Assembly (NCBI GenBank): GCA_019925095.2
Contig: JAHHIN020000030.1
Coordinates: forward strand, 2,012,501-2,076,500
Direction of reading: 5' to 3'
Length of the DNA: 64,000 nucleotides
Source of the DNA: Dendrolimus kikuchii
Taxonomy: Eukaryota; Arthropoda; Insecta; Lepidoptera; Lasiocampidae
The notes under the pieces are model-generated. The model had not been told where the DNA came from. It saw nothing but the letters and a program-made list of their open reading frames with translations, and did not search any database. How positions within the stretch are numbered: the stretch's first letter is position 1; each line of letters starts with the position of its first letter. Position numbers and translations under genes: made by a program. Positions 40,782 through 49,034 of this stretch are shown here, piece by piece.

Positions 40782-42106
40782 GTACTTTGAGCAGCTGGTT
40801 CCCAAACTCGTCAAATCCGCGGGCGCACTCTCGAGGCTGCTTCCCAACGGGGGGCCCGGGGGGTGCGACGCGGAAACTTTACTCTGGCATCCTGAGGAGT
40901 ATGGCGCTGTACGGTGCACCCGTCTGGTCCACTGCACTTCACCGCCACAACAGGACCCTGCTGCAACGGGCGCAGCGGGTTCTGGCCGTGAGGACCATAC
41001 GGGGGTATCGCACAGTGTCGCGGACGGCGGCCACCCTCCTGGCAGGCGATCCGCCCTGGCATCTCCAGGCGAACGTCCTGGCAGAGGTGCGTCGCACCCG
41101 GCAGGATGCCCTAGCTAGAGGCCTGACCTTCTGTCAGGTCGAAATCGAGGCGATCAGGAAGCGGGAAACCGCCTCCATGATCGCCGTCTGGTCTCAAGAG
41201 CTCGACAACCCTGCGGCCTATGGCGGCTACACGGTGGATGCAATCAGGCCACAGCTGACGGAATGGGTCAACCGCACCAGCGGCACCCTGACCTTCAGAA
41301 CGACGCAGATACTTACCGGACACGGATGTTTCGATAAGTATCTGTGTCGCACTGTGGGCTGCTTGCCTTCCCCGGACTGCCGCCAGTGCGGCGCGCCCGA
41401 CACGGCGCTACACACGCTAGTCGAGTGCGCCGCATGGGCGACGCAGCGTTTCGAACTTGAGACGCACGTAGGTCCGGTCGATTCGCTCTGCGACCTGGTC
41501 AAGGCCATGCTGCAGAGCGGCGACAATTGGGGGGCTGCGGTTACTTTTTGTGAGACAGTAATGTCACTCAAGGAGCCCGCAGAACGAGACAGGGAGAGAA
41601 GTCCTGCAGCGCGTGCCAATGCGTCTTCTCGAGGTCGCCGGCCTTCAGCTGGCACCCGGAGAGGCAGGTACGCGCATTACTTCCCTCCCTGAGTTAGGTT
41701 CCGTTTACCGCGGGGGGCCTTTAGCTTGCTAGGAAGAGCAAAGGACCTTCTACCCCCGCACAACGAAGTGGGGTGTGTTCTCCCAGGGCACACTCCAGGC
41801 ACTTTATTGCGCTGGATCGGCTGGGCGTAACTATGTTCTAAATCTCAGCCTTTCCGACACATTCAAAGCGCAGGGTCGTCAGGGAGGAGGGGGTTTTTAG
41901 TGGGTATTGGGGTTGCTCGCCCGTGCAGCAACGCTCGGAGTCTTCCACACTATTCTGTGACGTCGATCGCGGACGGAGCGCTGCCAAGAACATACTATTG
42001 CTGCAGTGTTATCGCCCCCGACCGACGCGTGTCGTTCCCCTAGCAACGACCCAGTTTGTGCGTAAATCGGTTAAGCATTTTCCCTCGCCTCAAAAAAAAA
42101 AAAAAA
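40782..42106 (+). mobile_element. R1-clade LINE, 5'-truncated second copy
   Basis: Perfect 13-bp target duplication gtgtaaaatctga at 40769-40781 and 42107-42119, with a poly(A) tail at about 42092-42106. Sequence is close to the minus-strand copy at 2016-4102 over the RT C-terminus and 3' UTR. 5' truncation within the RT is the classic result of incomplete target-primed reverse transcription. Like the first copy it sits in a transposon (a MITE), not in rDNA. Confidence 0.9.
40787..41692 (+). pseudogene. R1-clade RT C-terminal fragment
   Basis: 301-codon frame whose real similarity to copy 1 starts at ATRKLYSGILRSMALYGAPV. A one- to two-base lesion near 40850 (LPNGGPGGCDA in the sister frame) shifts the first residues. 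It ends with the same CRQCGAPDTALHTLVECAAW zinc motif and the RGRYAHYFPP terminus. No catalytic RT motif is included. Confidence 0.85.
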
Positions 42107-42331
42107 GTGTAAAATCTGAATGGGCCTTTATCCCAATTAACTGTGGAAACAATTGAAAAAATCCCTGATTTATACTTCTATATAATTGTATCATCTATGC
42201 TGACAACAGTTATTTTCATATTTGTTGTTCATAATTATTGAGTAGGTAGGTACTTTTAGAGACGGTATAAAAAAAGATTAAACTAAGACGGCCCTAAGTC
42301 TTTATATATACAATGTACTCTTTTGCTCTAA

Positions 42332-42427
42332 GGGCCGCTTACATAACGCTGCTTAAATTTATTTAAGAACAAAAGGCAATATGATTAACAAATTTTTATT
42401 TAAAGGCGATCGTTATGCAAGCGGTCC
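42332..42427. mobile_element. Small MITE-like inverted-repeat element
   Basis: The ends gggccgcttacataacgctg and, in complement, ggaccgcttgcataacgatc agree at about 16 of 20 positions over a 96-bp unit. No clear target duplication. Confidence 0.4.
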
Positions 42428-42454
42428 ATAACGACGACTATTAAATCTATACTA

Positions 42455-42600
42455 ATACGATAAAGAGGAAAGATTTGTATTTTTGAATTGTATTTTTGTT
42501 CGTTATATGTTTGTAACGAATAATCTCATAAACTACTGGACTGATTTGCGAATGCTACATTACTCCTGATTAATATAGGCTATATAAAAATTAGGGATCC
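42455..42600 (-). repeat. RTE-derived SINE-like repeat
   Basis: Opens actaatacgataaagaggaa and contains cataaactactggactgatt, the pattern of lepidopteran RTE 3'-end repeats in reverse orientation (compare 19955-20152, which ends ctttataatattagtacaga). Confidence 0.5.
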
Positions 42601-42639
42601 CAACTAAAACTTCAACAATGTAACCCATCAATCTTGACC

Positions 42640-42870
42640 ACGTTTACGACCGTGATTTTTCCCGTTCCACACATAAACGTCACAATCGTAAACTCAAGTG
42701 GAACGGTTATTCGACCCACCTCTTGACATGGGTCTTTGAGAGCGCTGCGTCAGCGAAAATCATAACGTGAGTGACGTTTTCACCACGATTGTAAAAACCG
42801 CGGTCGGCTTGTGGAACGGCAGACGGAGCATTTCGGGCGTTGTGAGCTACTAGAGGAACGCGCTGTTAGA
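42640..42870. repeat. Dispersed repeat also flanking BEL/Pao element C
   Basis: The left half (gtgatttttcccgttccac to aagtggaacgg) matches 54210-54280. The right half (ctcttgacatgggtc to ctactagaggaacgcg) matches 63452-63530. At the other locus the two halves are separated by element C, showing that element C inserted into a copy of this repeat. Confidence 0.65.
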
Positions 42871-43141
42871 CGTTTGTGACATCAGGGGCGAATCCAACAC
42901 GTTACCAGCCTTTAAGATGCGACAGAGGGTTGACAAAGAGAGATTGGACAAGAGAAATGGGATGCAAGAGGGATATGGGCTATCGAACTTTTACTCGTCG
43001 TACAAAACAGGATTAGCTCGAGGCTGACCATTTTAAGCCGATATTGTGTTTGCGTGGTATCCAGTGGCGGATTTACTAATAGGCTGAGTAGGCTGGAGTC
43101 CACTCCGCTTATTAGTAAATCTGGGCGGGTGGTTTTTTTTT

Positions 43142-43404
43142 AATTGCAGCCGTTCAGCAGACGGCTCACTTGATGGAAAATGGTTACCATCGCCTATGGA
43201 CATTTGCAACACCAAAGGTGCTACAAATGCGCTGCTGCCCTCTTAAGGGAGACTGGAACCTATTCACTAATGCCGGAACACAACTCAAGGTTGTTATGGC
43301 GACATACTTTAGACCAGGGGTGGTAGCCATCCAGTCGGGCAAATCCCCTACCACCTGGCTGTGGGTCGTTTAGTTGCCTCTTACAAAGGCCCCCTAGCCG
43401 CAGG
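43142..43404 (-). repeat. CR1-type LINE 3' tail / derived SINE, second copy
   Basis: Reverse-orientation relative of 17763-18010 (ggttaccatcgcctatggac, tagaccaggggtggtagcc, cccctaccacctgg). Noncoding. Confidence 0.7.
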
Positions 43405-43612
43405 AAATTGTATTTTTTTTTTGCGATTTGTTTTTCCACTTATCAGTTGAAGTTTCACTTCTACTATGTGTCCCAGCACACATTACGATTTTTCGCAGGT
43501 TTACTGCAAATTATGATTTGGTTAGGTTAGGTAGATTTTAATGAATGCATTTTTTATTTAAACATAGAAAGAAAAGAAGAAAGAAAGAAAAGATTTATTG
43601 ACTAAAAAAAAT

Positions 43613-44129
43613 AAAACAAAAATACGACGCTATACATAAAAAACAAACAAATAATACATTCACAACATTTTTACATAAAACACAAAAACATATATGTAAT
43701 TAATAAATAAATATCTAAGGCTTGTACGTCGAGATTTTTAGTCAACGAGGTTGACAACTCAGCATTGTGTTGTATCGAATTTTTTTTAAAATCCCGATAT
43801 AGCGCTGATTTTCAGTGCCAACCTCCATACACCTTACCCAATAACATCTCTATAGATATTGTATATATATAAGTTCGTGTACACATAAACAAATACAGCA
43901 TATACACAAACACATACATACATATAAATATACTGTGAAAAAAAAAATATATATATAGTAATTTTATTAAGCAATATATATATATATATATTAGTGAAAT
44001 TACAAAAGACTTAAAGATATATCAAACACGTAGTGTTGTGAAAAGAAAGGAAAAAAAAACTACAATATATTATGGGAAAAAAGAGCTATGCATTATTTTA
44101 AAGAAGTATTCTACAGTGAGTTCAACGCT
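43613..44129 (-). other. 3' UTR of LINE 2
   Basis: AT-rich noncoding DNA with short TA runs (43975-43992) between the (TTTC)n tail and the original stop near 44130. Confidence 0.5.
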
Positions 44130-44186
44130 TTAATAAGAGTGGTACGTGGGGTCATTCCTTTGTTCCTCCATCAAATACTTTCTGTA

Positions 44187-44494
44187 TAATATATATATAA
44201 TATCAGCCCATAAATGTCCCACTGCTGGGCTCGGGCCTCCCACTATAGGGGAACGGACAGTATACCCCGCCACGCTTGTCCAAGGCGGCTTGGCAGGTTT
44301 GACACATCGGTTATCTCGATGTGCAGGTTGCATCACGATGTTTTCCTTCACCGTTATTAGCACGTGGTAATCGTAACAATATGCACATTAGGTCAGAAAA
44401 CTGCCTAAGCGGTGCATGCGTTCCGGCCAGGATCGAACCCGCGCCCTTTGGGTCTGGGACGCGTGCGCTAGCCATTACGCTACCACGACTTACT
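44187..44494 (-). mobile_element. tRNA-derived SINE inserted in the ORF2 end of LINE 2
   Basis: 308 bp flanked by an 11-bp perfect target duplication tactttctgta (44176-44186 and 44495-44505). On the minus strand the head reads GTAGCGTAATGGCTAGCGCA (A-box-like) and GGGTTCGATCC (B box), a tRNA-like polymerase III promoter. The body matches 18025-18205. It ends in a TA-rich tail. It provides the current stop of ORF2. Confidence 0.82.
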
Positions 44495-47313
44495 TACTTT
44501 CTGTAATGAACTTTAAATGAGATCGCCGACTTTATATTTCTAAAAGGTGGTGGGAGATCATTCCAGCAATGAGTTGCTGCAAATTTGAAACAACCCCTAA
44601 ACGCAGCTGTTCTATGCTTAGACGTCACTAAAGGCTTAGTAACAACACGTGCACTGTATTCTGGCGTCCTATTTTGTCTCCAGTCCATTTTTTCATATAA
44701 GTATGTTGGATTTTGTGTAGATATTATTCCAAACAATAAGGTAGCCAGGTGAAGTTTTCTTCTAGCTACCATCTTAAGAATATCGTTTGCATTAAGAAAT
44801 GGTGTTATATGACTCCTCCTAGGTATCTGAAAGCAAAATCTGGCACAAGAATTTTGTATGCGTTGTATAAGACGTTCCGTTCTTGTTAGCAAGCATGGTC
44901 CATATACAGTGTCACAGTAATTTAGTTTCGAAAGGACTAGACTCTCTACCAGTTGCTTTCTCACATCTACACTGATAAAATTCCTTAATGCATATAGTAT
45001 TTTCAGCCTATAATAACAGTTTCTCATAACATTATTAATATGTGATTCAAATCGTAATTCAGAATCGATGGTAAGTCCTAAATTACAAGCCGAACTTACA
45101 GTCATAATACGTTCATCTTTTATTTTGATCGTAGGGCTTGTTGCCTTTATTGAGCTGACTTGTTGGCGACTACCAAGTATCAGGAACTTCGACTTAATAG
45201 GATTTAAGACTAAACAATTTTGCTCTGACCATGATACGATTCTTTCGAGGTCACTGTTGATGTATTTGACCGCTTCATTTACGCTGTTAGGCCTGAACGA
45301 TAGATACAGCTGAATATCATCCGCATATATATGAAATTTACAATGCTGGATACATTCAGTAATGTCAGCACTGTATAGGATAAATAAAAGTGGTCCAAGA
45401 ATTGAGCCCTGCGGAACTCCTCTTGCAAGATGAAGTGGTTTAGAAGTCACTATTGTTCCATCAGGCCTTCTTATTTCAACCTGTTGCTTCCTGTCAGTCA
45501 AATAACTATGAAACCATCTAATTGCGTCCGATGTAAATCCATAAAATGCGAGCTTAGACATTAGTAGATTGATGTTAATGGCATCAAATGCCCGAGAATA
45601 ATCCAGTAAAACAAGGATTGTACCTTGTCCAGCATCACGCGCTTCTGTAATATTTCCTATAACGTCACTTAGAGCAGTTGCCGTACCATATCCCTTTCTA
45701 AAACCTGACTGCAAACCTGGCAATATGTTATTCGTCTCTAGATATTGTACGACTTGTGAATGTACAACCTTTTCTAAAATCTTCGAAAGACAAGGCAATA
45801 TACTTATGGGACGCAGATCTTTATTAGTAATTGGATTGTTATGTTTAGGAATAGGACGAACTATAGCCTGTTTCCATAAATCAGGAAAAGTAGTTGACAA
45901 GATTGATTTATTAATTATTTGTGTAATTATATCAAGCGAATAGGGGAGAGTTAATTTTAGCATATCAATATTAATTTTATCTATACCAAGAGCATTTGAT
46001 TTGATAGAATTTATAATTCCAAGTACTTTATCATTTGTAACGGTTTTCAAAGAGAAGTTATCTTGTCCATGTCTGTGATATTCGAAATATGTAAGGTGCC
46101 GTATGGTCACAGTATTTACCCCTGGAACTTCTAAGAATGCTTTATTGATTTCATCTGGATTACAGAAATGAGGAGGTAAGTCTCTTTCTTGGTGTGATTT
46201 TATAACTTTAGATTTTAAATTCTTCCACAATTGTTTGGAATTATGTACATTTTTATTAATATGCTGTGTAAAGTAAGCTTTCTTTTCATTAAAAAGAGCT
46301 GTAGATGATAAATGCTTTAGTTCCAAGTAATATTGTTTATGAGATTGTGTTTTTGTCCTATGAAACCGTCGTCTGGCTTCATCTCTTAGTTTAAACATTA
46401 ACTTAATATTGTCAGTAATCCAGGGTGTGGGCAGTGTTTTAAATGTTTTAGTTTTTACCGGTGCATGCGTATCAAATAGTTGTAGAATTTCTGTATTGAA
46501 TGCATTTACCATACCATTGACATGTCCCTCTTTACAAAATTCCTTCCAAGGTATCTTTTCTAAATCATTTACAAAAACATTCTGAACTATGTTATTAATC
46601 GACCGATATATAACCAATCGTGGTCGTAGCTTATCTTTTTTAATGATTGTGCTACAAATAACAAAAGCGTGATGACTTAGTTCACTAATATGCTCTACTT
46701 CAACTTTATACGAGACTATATCTGTACATATAACATCAATAAGCGAACAACTTTGACTAGAATAATGTGTTGGTGAATCAACTATCTGTTTTAAATTTAA
46801 ATGATTAAGAAATTCTTTAAGTTTCCTTGAACCGGAAGTATTTTCATCTAGCAAATTTACATTAAAATCGCCTAATATAATTATGTTGTCATTAGGAGAT
46901 AGAGCAATCGCACTCTCCCTAACTCCGCTAAGGAACATGTCTAAATTAAGCCACGGGGGTCTGTATGCGGTTCCCATCAAAATGGTTTTAGCATTCAACT
47001 TTAGAGACATCCAGAGTTGTTCCACATCTCTGTTGTCTGGATGTGTTCTAAACTTTACATTAATACCTGTCTTTATGTAGAAAGCTACGCCTCCTCCTCT
47101 ACCCCCACGTACAGATTGCGGCCGAGGCACATGCCTAAGTTTATAGCCCGGAACATTCGGTGCTCGACCTTCTTCACCGGGTCGTAGCCACGTTTCGTTT
47201 ATGGCCATAATGTCAACGCAGTGTTTGTTCATAGCTAATAAAAACTCATCCTGACTGGTTCCAAGTGAACCTGCATTTAAAAAACCGAACTTGAGGCATT
47301 TATTGTTTATCAT
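44494..47313 (-). CDS. LINE 2 ORF2: endonuclease and reverse transcriptase
   Basis: 939-residue intact ORF. Endonuclease: NAGSLGTSQDEF, AINETWLRPGEEG, GDFNVNLLDENTSG, SHHAFVIC (SDH-like). RT: PISILPCLSKILEKVVH, GFRKGYGTATALSD, LLDYSRAFDAI, GVPQGSILGPLLFILY, catalytic YADDIQLY near residue 661, then the C-terminal RRKLHLATLLFGI and AATHCWNDLPPPF. The original protein continued about 15 codons (YLMEEQRNDPTYHSY, now at 44130-44175) but a SINE target duplication introduced a TAA. All RT and endonuclease motifs are kept, so the enzyme may still fold. Confidence 0.92.
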   Translation of the reverse strand: MINNKCLKFGFLNAGSLGTSQDEFLLAMNKHCVDIMAINETWLRPGEEGRAPNVPGYKLRHVPRPQSVRGGRGGGVAFYIKTGINVKFRTHPDNRDVEQLWMSLKLNAKTILMGTAYRPPWLNLDMFLSGVRESAIALSPNDNIIILGDFNVNLLDENTSGSRKLKEFLNHLNLKQIVDSPTHYSSQSCSLIDVICTDIVSYKVEVEHISELSHHAFVICSTIIKKDKLRPRLVIYRSINNIVQNVFVNDLEKIPWKEFCKEGHVNGMVNAFNTEILQLFDTHAPVKTKTFKTLPTPWITDNIKLMFKLRDEARRRFHRTKTQSHKQYYLELKHLSSTALFNEKKAYFTQHINKNVHNSKQLWKNLKSKVIKSHQERDLPPHFCNPDEINKAFLEVPGVNTVTIRHLTYFEYHRHGQDNFSLKTVTNDKVLGIINSIKSNALGIDKINIDMLKLTLPYSLDIITQIINKSILSTTFPDLWKQAIVRPIPKHNNPITNKDLRPISILPCLSKILEKVVHSQVVQYLETNNILPGLQSGFRKGYGTATALSDVIGNITEARDAGQGTILVLLDYSRAFDAININLLMSKLAFYGFTSDAIRWFHSYLTDRKQQVEIRRPDGTIVTSKPLHLARGVPQGSILGPLLFILYSADITECIQHCKFHIYADDIQLYLSFRPNSVNEAVKYINSDLERIVSWSEQNCLVLNPIKSKFLILGSRQQVSSIKATSPTIKIKDERIMTVSSACNLGLTIDSELRFESHINNVMRNCYYRLKILYALRNFISVDVRKQLVESLVLSKLNYCDTVYGPCLLTRTERLIQRIQNSCARFCFQIPRRSHITPFLNANDILKMVARRKLHLATLLFGIISTQNPTYLYEKMDWRQNRTPEYSARVVTKPLVTSKHRTAAFRGCFKFAATHCWNDLPPPFRNIKSAISFKVHYRK

Positions 47314-47706
47314 TTATTTTATTAAAATTGTGAAATACTGTTATATCTAAAACGCAAACCATATTCATTATAGTTACAAAATTGCTCACTGTATTCTTGA
47401 GCAAAAAATATATTTAGTAGGATTACATATTTTAATATATCTTTATATACAAACAACAAATTGCAGATACTACTTGATAATAAACATAAAAATACATTAA
47501 AAGAGGATATATAATAAATATGTAAATTAAAGATAAAAATGGTAATAATATTTAACCTATCTTGTGAATCAAGGTAATCAATTCGCATAGTCGTACAAAA
47601 TTCAAACTCTCTAATTGACAAAATTATATGGGAAAACAAAAATGATATACAAATGACACTTTTTAAAAATAAACAAAGATATAGAAATAAAATAAAACAA
47701 AGAATT
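47314..47706 (-). other. Inter-ORF spacer of LINE 2
   Basis: Very AT-rich stretch between ORF1 and ORF2. A 177-codon frame here (47322-47855) is dominated by Ile/Leu/Phe from AT bias and overlaps the real ORF1 C-terminus, so it is not called as a gene. Confidence 0.55.
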
Positions 47707-48674
47707 CTATACAATATTAGAGCAAGGGCCAACGTTTTCAACAATATCATTTTCCACACGAATTCTAACTGCCATATCTCCCGGCTTGCGTCGGGCAAGA
47801 ATACGGCCGCGTCTGGTCCATACGAATTGCCATCCATGGCGGCGTCCGGCATCACGCGCCAGGCGAAATAATTGACGATTGGTTTTAGTCAAACGTTCAT
47901 TTAGGTAAAAACGTTGTGGCTTCCCAGCGATGCCAAGATCGCCTGTATCAGCGGTACGCCGGAGACGAGCAGCAACTCGTCGCGTATGTCGCGTCGAGCC
48001 AGACGAACCACAAGAGCACGAGAACGATGCTCGGTGACTCCCTCTGGGTTGGTCGCATTTATAAAGCGACCACCAAACCTTTCTGCAATTACGACATCCC
48101 TGTTTTCTATGTTAACTCCTAACTTCGCTGCAAGCGTGATGATCAAATGCGTAGGATTTTCACCTTTCTCTTCGGGGACATTTCTGATCTCGAGATCATT
48201 CGCAAGAAGATCCTGATCGCGATCATTCAAGTCAGCTTTGAGTTGAGTTATTATCTTGTTCATATCTGTAGGTGCTTCTTTTTGTGCAGAAGTATGCTTC
48301 TGTAAAGCCTCTAACCGAGTTTCAATTGCATCCATACGTGTGATGTAGGTCCGCACCTCAATCTTCAGATCGGAAATTTCCTTTCGGAAATTCGAGAGAT
48401 CGAGGCGGGTTGCCCGTATTTCCTCCATTAGTTCCCTGTTCGTCAAATCTTTTTGAGCGATCTCCGCTCGCTGGACGGATAGCGTGGGACTACTATCGGA
48501 CGGGCTAGTATCTTCATTAGTTGCAATTGATCTACCCCGCACTGGAGTTTCATCCCTGTTATCCCTCGATTCGCCCTTTCTGCACTCTGGGCATTTCCAA
48601 GTTCCACTTACATTACCTTTAGTCGGCAGCGCAACGCAATTTCTATGTTGAGGTAAGTTGCATTTCGTACATAT
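47707..48674 (-). pseudogene. LINE 2 ORF1: PHD-like finger, coiled coil, RRM-like domain
   Basis: The frame is open upstream of 48542 to about 48680. It starts near CTKCNLPQHRNC and WKCPECRK, a PHD-like zinc finger (the expected ATG reads ATA at 48672-48674). A coiled coil follows (ELMEEIRATRLDLSNFRKEI), then NDLEIRNVPEEKGENPTHLI, the RRM-like core of L1/CR1-type ORF1 proteins. Near 47905-47915 one base is missing, so the C-terminus (NERLTKTNRQLFRLARDAGR, VWTRRGRILARR) is in another frame to 47707. Two lesions make ORF1 defective although ORF2 is open. Confidence 0.75.
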
Positions 48675-48680
48675 TTTATT

Positions 48681-49034
48681 TTATCAAACAAAAAATATGA
48701 ATTCGATCCAGAACCAAAAAAAACTTCCAGAGTCTACTCTAAATTTATGCCGTCTAAACCTAGATATTTATTACAAACACATTTAAATTAGAACAATGGG
48801 CGGCCTTATCGCTTATAGCGATCTCTTCCAGGCAACCCGGTGCTTAAGGAGATATTACAAGAAAATTAAATAATATTTGGTGGCTTAACTAAATTGAAAC
48901 TAATTCAATCGTAATTGAAGGAAAAAAAAATAGAATAATAAACTAATAAAGACATACATAATTAAATTAAAATAATATAAATTACATATACTTACATGCG
49001 AATAATAATAGAATTCCATTTACTGCAACACATT
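48681..49034. other. Junction of LINE 2 5' end and LINE 3 3' end
   Basis: Noncoding. A segment at 48795-48840 (gggcggccttatcgcttata, gcgatctcttccaggcaacc) resembles LINE 3'-UTR/5'-UTR DNA seen across Lepidoptera. The border between the two elements was not placed; an A-run at 48922-48930 could be a tail. Confidence 0.4.

Larger units (their letters stand above)
40617..42129. mobile_element. About 175-bp MITE split by the second R1-clade copy
   Basis: 13-bp perfect terminal inverted repeats: AAAGGCCCATTCA at 40617-40629 and its complement at 42117-42129. Between them is about 150 bp of unique sequence plus the R1-clade insertion (40782-42106). Target duplication of the MITE itself is not resolved, so the superfamily is unknown. 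Confidence 0.6.
43567..48680 (-). mobile_element. Jockey/CR1-like LINE 2, nearly full length
   Basis: Minus-strand ORF1 with PHD-like finger and coiled coil (47707-48674), ORF2 with endonuclease and RT (44494-47313), and a 3' UTR ending in a (TTTC)n tail preceded by an AATAAA (complement at 43567-43612). The 3' UTR contains a SINE (44187-44494). The exact 5' end is not resolved. It belongs to the same broad group as the fragment at 8498-9569. Confidence 0.8.

Noticed and set aside
43059..43132. A hAT-like micro-element starting cagtggcggatttac
   Set aside because: The inverted ends are short and imperfect and no 8-bp duplication is visible; too weak to annotate.
44400..44490. A tRNA gene on the minus strand
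   Set aside because: It has A- and B-box-like words but no full cloverleaf and is joined to a SINE body with a target duplication; it is the SINE head.
47322..47855. 177-codon hydrophobic, membrane-like ORF between LINE 2 ORFs
   Set aside because: Ile/Leu/Phe richness follows AT bias, and its start overlaps the real ORF1 C-terminus in another frame.
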